A DNA stretch of 64,000 nt. Source: Symbiodinium natans (lineage: Eukaryota; Sar; Dinophyceae; Suessiales; Symbiodiniaceae). The stretch covers positions 35,001 to 99,000 of the forward strand of contig CAJNDS010002232.1 of assembly GCA_905221605.1 (NCBI GenBank), given 5' to 3'. Shown here one piece after another: positions 29,296 through 40,996 of the stretch; positions within the stretch are counted from its first letter, which is position 1, and the number at the start of each line of letters is the position of its first letter. The translations under genes were made by a program, and so were the position numbers. Below the pieces are notes generated by a model. The model ran no database searches, was not told the DNA's origin, and was given only the letters and a program-made list of their open reading frames with translations.

Positions 29296-31723
29296 TCATT
29301 GAATGGCGCTGCAACCAAAGCCACCCATCTTCAAGCGGTGCAGCTGTCGCAGGTAACCGCGTTCCCTGTCGCCAGACTGAAATGAGTCCTCACTTCGCTC
29401 ATCGAAGAAAATGCCAATGTCCTCTTCGTCAACTAGCTCGGAATCCAGCGCGGCTGCGCGACAGTAGCACCTGTATCCAGCCCAATAGAAAGGCAAGAGG
29501 CACGACTCATAGAAGCCAACTCGGCTCTCACTAGCCACTCGGCTGCCGAATGACAGTCCGCTTGCTCGAGCGTCATCGATGCTCTGAGCGTCATCGATGC
29601 TCTGGGCCTGCCTGCCTGCACAGTCCTCCGTGCTCTGCTCTGACAACTGCTTTGAGGCATGGTGCTCAAAACTACGCTGCAAAGAGTCTAAGCCGCGAGC
29701 AGCGAGACCTCCCGAGGAACCGGCATTGCTGGCAGCGTCTACTCTCTCCCGCAGCCCATCGACCTCTGTCTGCAACTCTCTCCAACTCAAGCCCGCCATC
29801 TGTGCCAAAGCCTCCTTCAGCGCGAATGCGACGTGCGTGCGACCACCATCGGACGGGTTGCAGTACGCGTTGTAGAACTTCTGCGTGAAAACCAAGCCGG
29901 CCATGTCAGCGACGGGCCAGAGGGAGCAGAGCACAGCTCCTGCATGGGCATAGGCTCCAGCACATCCCGTGAGGGAGTGCTGGCTCAGGCCCTGCAGCTC
30001 ATCGCTGGAACATGCAGAAATGAAGACAAGCTTCAAATTTGCGTTGACAGCAGAGAGTAGATTTTGCAACGGCACAGACCTCTCCGACAGCATCAAGCTC
30101 AGGGTCTACAGCTGCTGCAGGCTCAACGTGTCCTGCAAAATGAAATGCGCCTCGAACTGGTGCATACCGGCGTCGAAAGAACTGGCGTCGATGGATGGAT
30201 CCGCCGTGCATGCCATCCTCTGCCCGTCGAGGTCTTCTCATAGTTGTTCCCAATCCAATGTGATCATCATCAAGCTCCTCAAGTGTCTCTGCAACTTCAA
30301 CTGGTGTCGCTTCATCCAGGCACCTTAGCTAGGGTAGTCTATCGTGCAATGCCTACCGCAAAACAGGCATAGCAATCCAAAGTGATTGCGACACAAGGAA
30401 ATATCACTCTGCCCGGGCTCCTGGGGGGGGGGGGGGGGGGAGGTCGCACAACAGGTAACAGGGAAGGGGGTCTCTTGAAACAGCTATGGCCATGTAGCGC
30501 GAAAAAGGGCAGCACATCTAAGCTAAGCACTTGACGGTGCACTCAACACCTTCAAGCTCCCGTCGCACCACTCTCGACTCAACAGCTGCAAGCGGCAGCC
30601 AGGGAAGCCCGCTCCTCGGATCGTAGCTGTGCGAAACCGATGAGACGATGCAGGTGTCACCGCCGCCGCAGCGCTCTGCATCTCCCAACTGTCGGTAGTC
30701 GCAGAGTGATGATGCGTAGGTGGTGGGCCGTTGAAACATCAGCGGGGCATCTTTCCAGAGGATAGCGCCAACAGATGCTGTGGCAAATCTTCCGGAAGCC
30801 AAGACAACAATGGACCGGCACTCTTGCAGCAGCTGGAGTAGAGGCTGGAAAAGCTCTTCTCCAAGTCTTTGCGCCATCTGTTGGAGGGCGGACCTCTTAG
30901 ACTTGGGCATCACAGGAGTTCTCAGCAGTTTTGTGAACTCTTCCAGCCTTGAAAAAACTTCAGATTCCAGCGCCACACGGCCCTGGTCTTGAGGACTGGA
31001 GAAATACAGGAGCTGGGGATGCGGCTGAAGTCCGACCTTCAGAAGATCCTGCAAGATCACAGTACCACCAGCAGTCTGCTCAGCTCCTTCCTCTATAGCG
31101 CTGCTAGCAGGCGAGCTTGCAGTTGGAGCATCCTCGCAGCTCTCAAGATCGTCTGCGGATGCGCTTGGAGTTCCGGCCTCCAGCTCCTGCAACGTCCTCC
31201 GCATCCCCTTCCTTCTCCTTCTCCTCCTCCAAATGCGCCTCCTCCATCTATTTGTCCTCCTCCTCCAACTCTGCCACCTCCTTTGTCCGGGACGAGCACG
31301 GTGTCCCGTTGATCGGAGTGACGTGGATGTCCGAAACTCTCCATTGTCGAGTACCTTCAAGACGCCAGCTCGCAAGACTTCAGGATCCGCGAAGCAGAGC
31401 AGAAGCGCATGGCTGCCAGTTATTTCTTCTAAGCTGAAACACATGCCGTTCAAGAATGTGAAGCCACGGTCGGATGCGGGACAACATGTTGCAGCAGCCA
31501 CTTCCAAACAGTACAGCCCCCAAACAATGTCGCCAAATTTCTCAATGCATTGGCAGAGCTTCCTCTGGGACGACATGCTGCGCTGAGTTCCTTCGCCGTT
31601 TCGAGTTTCGAGAGCTGCACTGCTGCAGAGTTCGAACCACGCAAGAGTTACAAGGCTACAGTTCCCGTGGAGGCTTGCGCAAGTTAGAGCCTGCATGTGA
31701 GCATGCTGACAAAGCAGCTGCAT
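29296..31723 (-). CDS. CHAT-domain (caspase-like) protein, two exons, apparent frameshift
   Basis: Exon 1 (31723-30531) opens at ATG 31723; ATG 31576 (residue 50) is an alternative. It ends in the first half of a CHAT domain, with SIVVLASGRFATASVGAILW and a later WLPLAAVESRVVRREL. Exon 2 (30323-29296) carries GAFHFAGH, then LKLVFISACSSDE and GAVLCSLWPVADMAGLVF, closing with PFYWAGYRCYC. CHAT domains are clan CD peptidase-like folds with a His/Cys dyad; here the candidates are His in HFAGH and Cys in ISACSS. No TPRs are visible upstream, unlike many CHAT proteins. Near 30095-30105 the HFAGH frame must shift by one base to reach the SAC frame (a TAG blocks the latter upstream), so the copy is either broken or has an assembly error. 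A coiled, Glu-rich stretch near 31160-31350 reads better in another frame and meets a stop, a second warning. Expected length is about 740 residues. Substrate unknown. Confidence 0.8.
30324..30530 (-). other. Intron of the CHAT gene
   Basis: Donor CAA|GTGCTTAG and acceptor CTAAG|GTGCC give a 207-nt GT-AG intron. Joining restores an open frame reading TVKCLDEATPVEVAETLEEL across the junction. The intron contains a run of about 20 C (minus strand) and no telomeric repeat, unlike the other introns inferred here. Confidence 0.65.
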
Positions 31724-32059
31724 GCTGGCACGCTGAGTTCAAACGAGGGAGCATGCAGCGGGAGAATGCCTCTAGACTCTACAAAAAAGAAGCGCTATAG
31801 GCTGGTTTGTTGGAGCTTATATATTTGGGGTTCCTCTATCCGCCAAAAAATCTAAACCTTAGCCTTAGACGTGGTCTGACGCGTTTATGGCTAAACCAGG
31901 CCACGGCCCGTAAAATACTAAACCCCATTATAAGCCCTAAGCCCTCCGACCTTTGACCCTTGACGCCCGAGTTAGGGCTCACATTCCGAAGCTTGATCCG
32001 CATGGTTTTCGCTTTGATTGTTTTTTTGGATTTGGCATTTGTTGGGCAAGGCAAACATG

Positions 32060-32250
32060 TGTACGCATACATACGTAAATAAATACATAAATAAATACAT
32101 AAATAAATACATAAATAAGTAAAAAATAAATAAGAAAACAAATGAAAAATCATAATATATATATATATATGTATATATGTATATGTGTATGTATGCATAC
32201 CACATATATATATATGTATGTACACCATATATATATACATATGAGATGAT
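32060..32250. repeat. AAATACAT and AT/ATGT microsatellites
   Basis: AAATACATAAAT octamers at 32078-32118, then TATATA and GTATATAT runs. Upstream (5') flank of the CHAT gene. Confidence 0.93.
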
Positions 32251-32435
32251 AGATACTATTTATAAGGATGTTTAAGAGATGCATTGTACAATGTCCTGCG
32301 CTCTGCTCTTCGGGTGTATGAAGAGCTGCTTCCGCACATATCAGCAACATGAGGCTCTGAAGCCCTAAACCATGAAACCCGGAGCCCTCTCATCTAGGAG
32401 TTCCCCCTCCCTAACCTCTAAGCCCATAAACCCCA

Positions 32436-32627
32436 ACTCCTAAACTCCTAAACTCCTAAACTCCTAAACTCCTAAACTCCTAAACTCCTAAACTCCTAAA
32501 CTCCTAAACTCCTAAACTCCTGACCTCCTAACCTCCTAAACTCCTAAACTCCTAACTTACCTAACTCCTAAACTCCTAAACTCCTAAACTCCTAAACTCC
32601 TAAACTCCTAAACTCCTAAACCCCTAA
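32436..32627 (-). repeat. 8-bp variant array CTCCTAAA
   Basis: About 23 units, with CTCCTGAC and CTCCTAAC near the middle. Confidence 0.97.
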
Positions 32628-32863
32628 GAGCCACCGGGAAGCTGTGTTGAAAAGGGAGGTGAAGGCTTGGGGGGTAAGGGAGAAGTAGGACTGAGAACGG
32701 ATAGGGGCTTGGGGGTATGGCATTTGCCAAGATTGGACGCCTTGTAAAAAACCGCAAACCGCAAACCCTAAAACCACACCCTTAACCCTCAAAGCGCCCC
32801 AAACCCAAAAACCCCGAAACATCCCAAAACCGAAAGCCAGAGTTCGGGACCTCGACTCCCAAA

Positions 32864-32943
32864 TTACTAGTTGCTTAAGACTGTATTCTTCCTTCTAAGA
32901 GCAATATAGGGATTGTTGTGGATTCTTAAACAAGTGGTCGTAA
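32864..32943. mobile_element. Family E MITE
   Basis: TTACTAGTTGCTTAAGACTG to ATTCTTAAACAAGTGGTCGT. Confidence 0.8.
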
Positions 32944-33060
32944 ACCCTAAGCTCTCAACCCAAAACCCCAAACCCGAAACCCAAAACCCCGAAACCCAAA
33001 ACCCCAAAACCCAAAATCCCCAACCCCAAACCCCAAGCCCTAAACTCTAAACCCTGAACT
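32942..33060 (-). repeat. Degenerate R block
   Basis: CCCAAAAC, CCCGAAAC and CCCCAAAC words. Confidence 0.85.
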
Positions 33061-33165
33061 CAGACCCCTCTCCCGCGCGGCGTGGCTCAAGCCTTCCGGT
33101 GCATCCTCCCCCTCGCTGAGGCATCCTGGCTTGCTTGGGGTCTAGGGTTGGTTGAGGGGAATATA

Positions 33166-33285
33166 GGGGCCGTAATACTCAGAATGGGGGTTTTGGGTGC
33201 TAGAATAGTAGAAAACCCTCAACCCTAAGCCCTAAACCCTAGACCCCAAAAATCATGCAGGGACCACAAGGGAATAGTACGAAAA
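33166..33285. mobile_element. Family I element
   Basis: AGGGGCCGTAATACTCAGAA left and CAGGGACCACAAGGGAATAG right, with degenerate CCCTAAA inside. Confidence 0.6.
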
Positions 33286-33344
33286 GGACTGCTTCCGGCA
33301 CCTAGAGTACATCGCCCAAGCCCCCCGACCGAAAACCGCAAGAC

Positions 33345-33423
33345 AGGGTCTAGGGTTTAGGCTTTAGGGTTTAAGGTTTAGGGTTTAGCGTTTAGGGTTT
33401 AAGGTCTAGGGTTTAGGGTTTAG
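33345..33423 (+). repeat. F block
   Basis: Variants TTTAAGG and TCTAGGG. Confidence 0.93.
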
Positions 33424-33725
33424 GGCCGCAAACCCAATCCCTAAACCCAGCTCCCGGAACCCCTTCTGAGACCATCAGCGCTGCATTCCTGAATCCCTCA
33501 ACCCGGCTGGATCCTTCACCCATGGGGCACCCTAAACCTTTAAACCCTAAACCCTAAACACGACTGTTCCTAAACTCAACGAACAGTCGAGTCGGTCCTT
33601 TAGCCCGTGGGCTGGTTCCAGAACCGGCTGAGACGACTGTTGCCCCCATGGTCTTGGAAGCTCAAGAACTATATTTCAATAACTAGGGTTTAGGGTTTAG
33701 GATTTAGGGCTTCCAAACGTTTCGG

Positions 33726-33791
33726 GTTGGTCACTTTAAAAAGGGAAACCAGGACCATAAAAAAGGGGTAAAGGGTACCACTGGCCTACCA
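33726..33791. mobile_element. Family F right half
   Basis: GGTTGGTCACTTTAAAAAGG to GGTACCACTGGCCTACCAAG. Confidence 0.75.
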
Positions 33792-34260
33792 AGTGGCGGA
33801 GATCGTTGGCTGTAGGAGGTGCTTGGGACGGCTTGGGGTTGGGTGTTAGGGGTCTAGGGTTAGGGGTTTAGGGTTTGGGGTTTAGGGTTTGGGGTTGTAG
33901 GGTTGTAGGGTTGGGTTATGGGGTTCTAGGGTTGTAGGGTTGCGGCTCGTGTCGCTCCACTAGAACCTTTTCAGCTGCTCAGGAGCCTGATGGCCCACTG
34001 AACTCTAAAACCCTAGAAGCCCTAATTAAACCCTTTAGGGTTTAGGGTTTAGGGAGTAAAATCTAGAGACGCCTAAAACCCAAACCCTTCAGGGGGCCCT
34101 GAAACCCTAACGCCCTAAAGCCCTCCCTCAACCCGCCCCCAAACGCTAAAACCAACAACCCCTCAACCCTACACAAATGCTAAACCCTGGACCGACCTTT
34201 CCTGGTACCATTAGCAGCTTGTCTTTTGAGCCAAGAGGCCCCCAGCGGCTTGGGAACATG

Positions 34261-34337
34261 CGGGGGGGGGGAGGGGGTGGGGGGGGAGGGGGGGGGGGGG
34301 GAGGGGGGGGGGGGGGGGAGGGGGGGGGGGGCAGGGG
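34261..34337 (+). repeat. Poly-G tract
   Basis: About 70 G interrupted only by A, T or C singletons. A strong G-quadruplex candidate. Confidence 0.97.
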
Positions 34338-34379
34338 GGTTCCCATTTTTAGATGAACCCGCCTAAGTGCATGCATGCA

Positions 34380-34512
34380 TATAGGTATATATATGTATAT
34401 ATATATACATATCCTAAACCCTACACCCTAAACCCTAAACCCAACACCCAAAACCTATATCATATTATATGTTCATACATGCATGCATGCATGCATGCAT
34501 GCATGCATGTAT
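34380..34512. repeat. TATA and GCAT microsatellites around three telomeric units
   Basis: TATATG run 34382-34412, CCCTAAA-like words, then eight GCAT units 34477-34508. Confidence 0.92.
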
Positions 34513-34951
34513 CGGGTACCCAAAAAGGGGCCCCAATGGACCTCCGTTACGTGGAGGGCCATGGGTAGCTACAACTGTAGTCTGAGGTAGTTTTTAGTCC
34601 GTGTGTTAAAGCTGGCAATAGCCCGATTTGGGACCCTAGGTGCATTGGTGTGTAGGCTTCCGTGCACGGAACTTATGAGGGATCCGGCCGCGGGTGGGGG
34701 GGGGGGGGGAACCCCCTGAAGACCTACAGAACCCTCACAAAAAAACCGAAGGGACCTATGTATACTTAGGCCTCTTATGTAGGCATCTCTGGATAGGAGC
34801 AATGTAGCAGCTTTGGGGCTCCCAAATATCTACTGCATAAGCACACATGGACCCTCAAGAGGGAGTCTGATTGTGCGCTGCAGCCCAAATCAGGCCAACT
34901 TAGCTGCACTCCCTTAGAGTCATTAAAAAAAAAGAAAAAAACCTATAATTT

Positions 34952-35052
34952 GGGAGGTTCCCCCTTATACTAACTAACAGTCCTTCATAGGGATGATCGT
35001 ATCCCCTATTCTGATCCCTATTCAGGACAGTTAGTATAAGGGGGAACATCCC
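34952..35052. mobile_element. Family D MITE, best copy
   Basis: GGTTCCCCCTTATACTAACT to AGTTAGTATAAGGGGGAACA. Confidence 0.9.
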
Positions 35053-35378
35053 AATCCATAACTTACAAGATGCACCTTTTGGGTTCAGGGTTTAGGGTTC
35101 TTGATACAACCCCAAAAACAGAACTCCGAAGCGTTTTGGGAATCTGTGCAACCAGCACTGAGCAGCACAAAGCCACAACATCCACACCATCCGCTCAAAA
35201 AACTGTAGGCCCGAAACCCTAAAAAACTAAACCCTAAACCCGAAACCCTAAACCCTAAACCCAAACCCCCGAAGCCCTAACCCCAAACCTCCAACTCAAA
35301 ACCTGCGGCTTATTCTCCGAAGCGCCGGCGCAGGAAAATGCTCAGCATACACGCATGACGCCGCAGCTCACAAACCGG

Positions 35379-35452
35379 TTTAGGGTTTAGGGTTTGGGGT
35401 TTAGGGTTTAGTGTTTAGGGTTTAGGGTTTGGGGTTTAGGGTTTAGGGTTTT
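35379..35452 (+). repeat. F block
   Basis: Mixed TTTAGGG and TTTGGGG. Confidence 0.95.
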
Positions 35453-35915
35453 TGGTAATGAGGAGAGAAGGGTTTAGAGCGTACGGCTTTCGGGGCTTGG
35501 GGTTTAGGGCTCTTCAGGGCACCACTGGGCTAACAAGTAAGGTTTAGGAGAGGAGCGCGGGCTTCGTGCTGGCTCGGGTTGGTCACCTCGTAAACACATA
35601 CTACCCTAAAAAGTCTAGCAGCTACTGGGTGTGGGTTTGGGGGAGTGGAAATTCCACTGGGTTTATTCGGGTTTAGGGTCCAGGTAGTGTATATTCGGCT
35701 TTTACAGGGACCATAGAGCTTGAACAAATATCCCAAACCAACCCCAGGTGTTACAATCCTCAAGCCTAGTCCAAAACACAGATTTTAGGGTTTGGGGTTT
35801 AGGGTTTAGGGTTAGGGGTTAGGGTTTAGGGTTTAGGCTTGTGTCCCCTGACTTCTTGCATGACTGCTCGTCGAAGTCCCCCTGAAACAGAAAACTTAAA
35901 CGCCACAAACCCGGA

Positions 35916-36253
35916 ACCCTACACCCTAAACCCTAACCCTACACCCTACACCCTACACCCTACACCCTACACCCTACACCCTACACCCTACACCCTAAAC
36001 CCTAAACCCTAAACCCTAAACCCTAAACCCTAAACCCTAAACCCTAAACCCTAAACCCTAAACCCTAAACCCTAAACCCTAAACCCTAAACCCTAAACCC
36101 TAAACCCTCAAACCTAAACCCTAAACCCTAAACCCTAAACCCTAAACCCTAAACCCTAAACCCTAAACCCTAAACCCTAAACCCTAAACCCTAAACCCTA
36201 AACCCTAAACCCTAAACCCTAAACCCTAAACCCTAAACCCTAAACCCTAAACC
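35916..36253 (-). repeat. Longest R block, 338 bp
   Basis: First nine units are ACACCCT (35936-35996), the rest near-perfect AAACCCT with one deletion at about 36112. Confidence 0.98.
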
Positions 36254-36346
36254 AACAACAACGGGGAAAAAAGAGGGTGTCAACAATCACAGAATTGGAG
36301 CCTGTGAGCCGCGAGTCAGCAACCTCTCCCTCAAGCCAATCTTGTT

Positions 36347-36420
36347 TACTTGCAGGTTCATGGATACTTAGGGTTTAGGGTTTAGGGGTACTGACCCATG
36401 CTTTTAAAACCTCCAAGTAG
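36347..36420. mobile_element. Family A ends enclosing telomeric units
   Basis: TACTTGCAGGTTCATGGATA left, ACCTCCAAGTAG right, with three TTTAGGG units as the interior. Confidence 0.75.
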
Positions 36421-36514
36421 TGCTGAGGGGTTGGGCCCTGTGCGGTTTAGGGTTTGGGGTTTAGGGTTGAGGGTCCTTTGTGGTTTTTCGGGTTTAGGGC
36501 TTAGGGCTGAGGGC

Positions 36515-36655
36515 CCTGAACCCTCAACCCTAAACCCTCAACCCTCAAACCCTAAACCCTAAAACCCAAAAACCCTAAAACCCTACAACCCTGAAATCCT
36601 AAAACCCTAAACCCCTAAAACCCTAAAACCCTAAAATTATACACCTAAAACCCTA
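36515..36655 (-). repeat. Degenerate R block with AAAACCCT
   Basis: Follows an F-type block at 36443-36514 directly. Confidence 0.9.
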
Positions 36656-36979
36656 GAACCTGTTTTTAGGGCCCTTGATGGCTCAGGGTCCTACGCCAAT
36701 CTTGAAGGCTTTGGGGGCGTGGCGCGGCAAAGATTTCGAAGATTTGGGGTTGAGGGTTTAGGACCTAAGGGTTTAGGGCGGTCGGGCCCTGGGCTTGAGG
36801 TGTTGGAATTTTAGGGCTTAGGAAAGGGAAAGCGACCTGTGGGATTATTGACGCGGCCTACCCGCAACTTCCCCCCCCACTTCTCCGGGGAGCTGTGGTA
36901 CATCTTTGCTCGCCTCGCGAGAGGTGCAAGAAGGGGATTCACCGACCCACACACACACACCCGCGCACGCACGCCCTAA

Positions 36980-38330
36980 ACTATGAACCGCCCTGCCAGA
37001 GCCCAACGTGTCCAAGCGGAGCGCAATAGACGTGAGAAGACACGCCCCGCTCCGCCTGAGGCAGGTAGACATGCGCGTGGCCGCCGACGTCGCAGGGCGG
37101 TCGTCCTGCAAAAAGCAGAAAAGGGTCGCTTGCATCTTCGCTACTGCGGTGCTCAGGCGGATCCTCTGCTAAGATTGACTCGCAAGCCATGACGGAGACC
37201 TCTCCAGAATCAGAGACTGGTACGCCCGGGACTTGATGCTCGCGACTGCTGCCGCTCCTCACGCCCCTCAAGCCCAGGCCAAGGCACATCAAGCATGAGC
37301 AGCGCTACTCCTGCTTCACATTCTCGCAAGCCTGCGGGAATTGCACCCAATCGCAGGCGCTTGTGGGTAAGACTGCAACACGACCCCGCGATTCATTTGC
37401 TGACATCACGCCAACTCCAAACCTCTTTCAAGGTTGATGGCATGCTCGAGCAAGTCCCTTGCTCAGCTGAAGACCTCGGGCGGCTGTAAATGCACGAACA
37501 CATCCAAGTTGGAAGAAACCACCCCCGCAATGTCTCCAAAATCACATGCGCAGCCAACGGAAATGCAAAAAGCGGCTGCGAGTCACACATTCATTAGGGT
37601 TGGATTTCGCAGCACCCCATTGAACAAAAGACACAGTGCAAATGACACTCTGACTACATTGGCACGTTGCCCAATCAAACAAAGGCGTGCCCCATTTCAT
37701 CAGGGTTGGATTTCGCACCACCCCGACGAGCAACAAACATCCGAGATGGGATAGACTACGCGGGCGTGCCGCGCAAAAATGAAGTGTGCCACACCCTCTG
37801 ACGTCTGCAGAGCTGGAAAACACTTTTCAGGCGAAGCTGCCAGGGCCCAGATCCTGATCTTCTGCCAGCAAATGCCACCATGCGTCAAGTGGGTCGAAGA
37901 AGTATTGGCACGCGGTCTGACCTGCCATGAAAGTCAAAGCGGGGAACTGCTCCTTGCCATCGATGACAAGGTGAAGAACTTCATTTTGGCGCAAGCTCGC
38001 CAAGATCGTACAGTCCTGGTCCTGGAGATGCCATGCCAGCCAGGACGCTCCTCTTGCGGCGGAATTCTCAAGCCCTTGCAGAACTCCTCTCCGCCGTGCA
38101 GACACCCATTGGCATGGAAGGTCATGTCCTCAGACACGGAAACCGACAGTCCGTCGATGAAGACTTCTTGCTCTTGCGCCCACAGGCTGGTCACGTGGAC
38201 CACCGGACCATCTTCGGCTGGGCCGGGGTCTCCTCCTGCACCCGCCTGCCTCTGCGACGACTGCACGTCTGCCCCATCGGCCGCGCTCGCGAAGCCGGCA
38301 GGGCTAATTTCGGTTAACGGAAACTCTGAG
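36980..38330. other. Telomere-free island, probably coding, strand unresolved
   Basis: The second longest stretch without telomeric repeats. The longest frame is plus 37779-38489 (VKWVEEVLARGLTCHESQSG, then LLLAIDDKVKNFILAQARQD), but its last 50 codons run into degenerate repeat, so it cannot be right to the stop. Minus frames 38266-37934 (EVFIDGLSVSVSEDM) and 38105-37827 (VLHLVIDGKEQFPALTF) compete. A 37-bp direct repeat recurs inside. No family recognised. Confidence 0.4.
37590..37735. repeat. Two direct copies of a 37-bp unit
   Basis: CATYAGGGTTGGATTTCGCA followed by NCACCCC occurs at 37590 and 37699. On the plus strand they encode FIRVGFRSTPLNK and FIRVGFRTTPTSNK in different relative frames. 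Confidence 0.75.
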
Positions 38331-38595
38331 CCTCTTCAGGGTGTTGGGCGCGGTTGCCCTTCTCCACCATACTATGATAAGGTTACCGCGGGGATAAGAA
38401 GTCGAACATGCCTGAGACTTGTCAGGGTTTTAGGATTTCAGTGTTGTAGGGTTCTAGGATTTTGGGGTTTCAAATTTTTGGGGAACTGAGGCTGCCTACG
38501 CTGAGTGAAAAAAGATTTGGGGGTGTAATGTTTAGGGAAACCTGTGGCGCGACACTTAAAAGACAGCAGCATAGGGTTCAGGATAAAACCTCAGC

Positions 38596-38828
38596 CTAAA
38601 CCCTAAACCCTAAACCCTAAATTCTAAATTTTAAACCCTAAACCCTAAACCCTAAACCCTAAACCCTAAACCCTAAACCCTAAACCCTAAACCCTAAACC
38701 CTAAACCCTAAACCCTAAACCCTAACCTTAAACCCTAAACCCTAAACCCTAAACCCTAAACCCTAAACCCTAAACCCTAAACCCTAAACCCTAAACCCTA
38801 AACCCTAAACCCTAAACCTAAGCCCTAA
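38596..38828 (-). repeat. Long R block, about 32 units
   Basis: Two internal corruptions (TTCTAAATTTT near 38622; CCTTAAA near 38726). Confidence 0.97.
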
Positions 38829-38984
38829 GACCAAGAGGGCTGAGGCAGAAGTTCAGGTGCAGGTGCTTCGGCAACAGGTCGTGAGCATTAGCTGCAGCAG
38901 GTCTGGTGGTTTTCCTAGTTGCGGAGGTCCTTGGACCAAAACAAAGGTTAGCCCTAAACCCTAAACCCTAAACCCTAAACCCTA

Positions 38985-39375
38985 ATAAATATGGCAGAGA
39001 TAGATAGATCAACCCCAAGTCCCGACATACCATCCTGATTCCTTTCCCTTTGAATAATAATTCGCGCATACACTCCGTTCCTTTGCAATTATTATTAAAT
39101 TGAGTTCTCTTCACCATTATAATACTGTTGTTCCCGCGTGAATAAAGAACTAAATAAACGCGGGATAAACGTGAAGAGAACGCAAGGGCGGTTATAATAT
39201 TATAATTACACGGAACCCGTGATGCGTGAATCAAAATATTATTACGGGCCCTTGGTGAACGAAACAAGGAAACAATAATAGGATGATAGCGGTACCTCCC
39301 ATGCAAAACACCGGCCACAAGAACTTCGTCGTCCAGCAGCCTAATATCGGGCCTCAATAATTACAATAAAAATTT
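38985..39375 (-). other. AT-rich, organelle-like segment
   Basis: AT-rich with embedded GC-rich palindromes: GTTCTCTTCAC/GTGAAGAGAAC, CCCGCG/CGCGGG, CACGGAACCCGTG. Minus frame 39357-38968 is open for 129 codons (LLDDEVLVAGVLHGRYRYHP). Composition resembles mitochondrial intergenic DNA; a nuclear insertion of organelle DNA is one reading. No known gene recognised. Confidence 0.35.
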
Positions 39376-39526
39376 TGGGGTTACTAAAGTTAAAGTAACA
39401 TTCTAAGGGACCATACCTTGGGATATAATATAGGGATTAGAGGACCCCTCAAAAAGATGAAAGGTTACCCAACTCTACTACTAAGAGAAGAAAAGATGTC
39501 CGCCCAGCGAACGACCCTAAACCCTG

Positions 39527-39672
39527 CTTGGAGGTTCATGGTACTTAGTAGCCCAGTTCTAACAGTACTTATAACCCAGCTGTAACCCTGTTAGGGTACT
39601 TAAGGGGCTTATATTTGGGCTATAACTACGACACTCATCATGTCTTACTAAGTACCCTGATCCTTCAAGTAC
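39527..39672. mobile_element. Family A MITE
   Basis: CTTGGAGGTTCATGGTACTT at left, AAGTACCCTGATCCTTCAAG at right. Confidence 0.85.
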
Positions 39673-39787
39673 ATGCAACACCCTAAGCCCCAAACCCCTG
39701 AGGCTGAACCACCAGGCCCATTTCAGCTGCATGTGAACTGCTGGCTGCCACAATGTCAGGGCCCCATCAGGGCCCTCCCACATCCTT

Positions 39788-39870
39788 GGGTTTAGGGTTT
39801 AAAGGGTTAAAGGGTTAAAGGGTTAAGGGGTTAAAGGGTTAAAGGGTTTAGGGTTTAGGGTTTAGGGTTC
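39788..39870 (+). repeat. 8-bp variant array GGGTTAAA into F
   Basis: Six GGGTTAAA units flanked by canonical TTTAGGG. Confidence 0.95.
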
Positions 39871-39959
39871 CGGGAAGTAGTCCTCCAGACCCTGAAGCCT
39901 AGGTACTCATGGCCCCAAAGCACCTCGACAGCCTTCCAGCTGCAGCCAGCAGGACAAAG

Positions 39960-40118
39960 CTACTTGGAGGTTCATGGATACCTTGGGGACGAAATGAACC
40001 CTAAAGGGGTTTATGGTTCATATACCTTAATAGGAATTATAGTAGTATAGGGTAAAGGACCCCAATGTTTAGGGTTCATTTGGTCCCCAAGGTAGGTATC
40101 CATGAGCCTTCAAGTAGG
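39960..40118. mobile_element. Family A MITE, best copy
   Basis: Terminal repeats CTACTTGGAGGTTCATGGAT and ATCCATGAGCCTTCAAGTAG, extended inward by ACCTTGGGGAC/GTCCCCAAGGT. Confidence 0.9.
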
Positions 40119-40498
40119 CTTGGCTGAGACAGCTCCAAGAGCCATATGTCAGCTCTGTGATGTAGGTTCTTTTTTTCCGGTCAAGTTCATAAGGTCATAA
40201 GGTTTAAACCACAGAACGTGCTGGTGGGATGGCCCTTAAGACTCACTGTTGAGGAATACTCCTCAACATGATAACCCGAAATCTCACACCCTGGGTTTAG
40301 GGCTAGAGTGTTGAGGGCTTCCTAGACTACCACGTACTACAAGGTCAACATATTTTAGCAAGGGCTGCCACAGAAAAGAACCTAAATTTCGGGGCAGGCC
40401 CCTGCTGAAGAGGCACCACGAGGGAGGCTGGCATCATTCACCTGAGGTGCGGTCTAAGGGGCTTATGGCTTTCGGAGGTGTGTGGGGGGGGGAGGGTT

Positions 40499-40640
40499 GG
40501 GGTTTGAGGGGTTTGGGCTTTCTAGTGTAGGGGTTTAGGGTTCATAGTACTTAGGGCTGCAGTGGTTATTGGGGTTTGAGGGGTTTGGGGTTTCTAGTGT
40601 AGGGGTTCAGGGTTCATAGTATCTCGGGCTGCAGTGGTTA
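40499..40640 (+). repeat. Tandem duplication, 72-bp unit
   Basis: GGTTTGAGGGGTTTGGG.. through ..GGGCTGCAGTGGTTA occurs twice in a row with a few changes. Confidence 0.9.
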
Positions 40641-40746
40641 AGCGCTTTCAGGTCTGAGAGACTAGGGTGCCGAAGCTCTACACTGCTAATGGGAGACAGC
40701 GAGTTCCCGTTGCCAGAGCCAGACAGCCTGCAGCAATTGAAAACCC

Positions 40747-40845
40747 TTAGGGTTTAGGGTTTAGGGTTTAGGGTTTAGGGTTTAGGGTTTAGGGTTTAGG
40801 GTTTAGGGTTTAGGGTTTAGGGTTTAGGGTTTAGGGTTTAGGGTC
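40747..40845 (+). repeat. F block
   Basis: Fourteen perfect units. Confidence 0.98.
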
Positions 40846-40996
40846 TAACATCTCGAAACTCTGAGCCCTGAAACTTCAACCCTGAACCCTAAGCATTGCG
40901 GAGTGCAGGTTCGGTGGGCTTTCATTTTCGCAACACAGCCTCGTCACCAACTTTAAACCTGACAAAGCAAATAACTTGTCAAAACGCTCCCCGCGG

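Noticed and set aside
31836-32240. 134-codon Tyr/Ile-rich minus frame
   Set aside because: Translation of TA and ATGT microsatellites; likewise 53808-54157.
34146-34376. Proline-rich frame
   Set aside because: Translation of a poly-G tract. The same applies to frames at 54464-54682 and 58497-58886.
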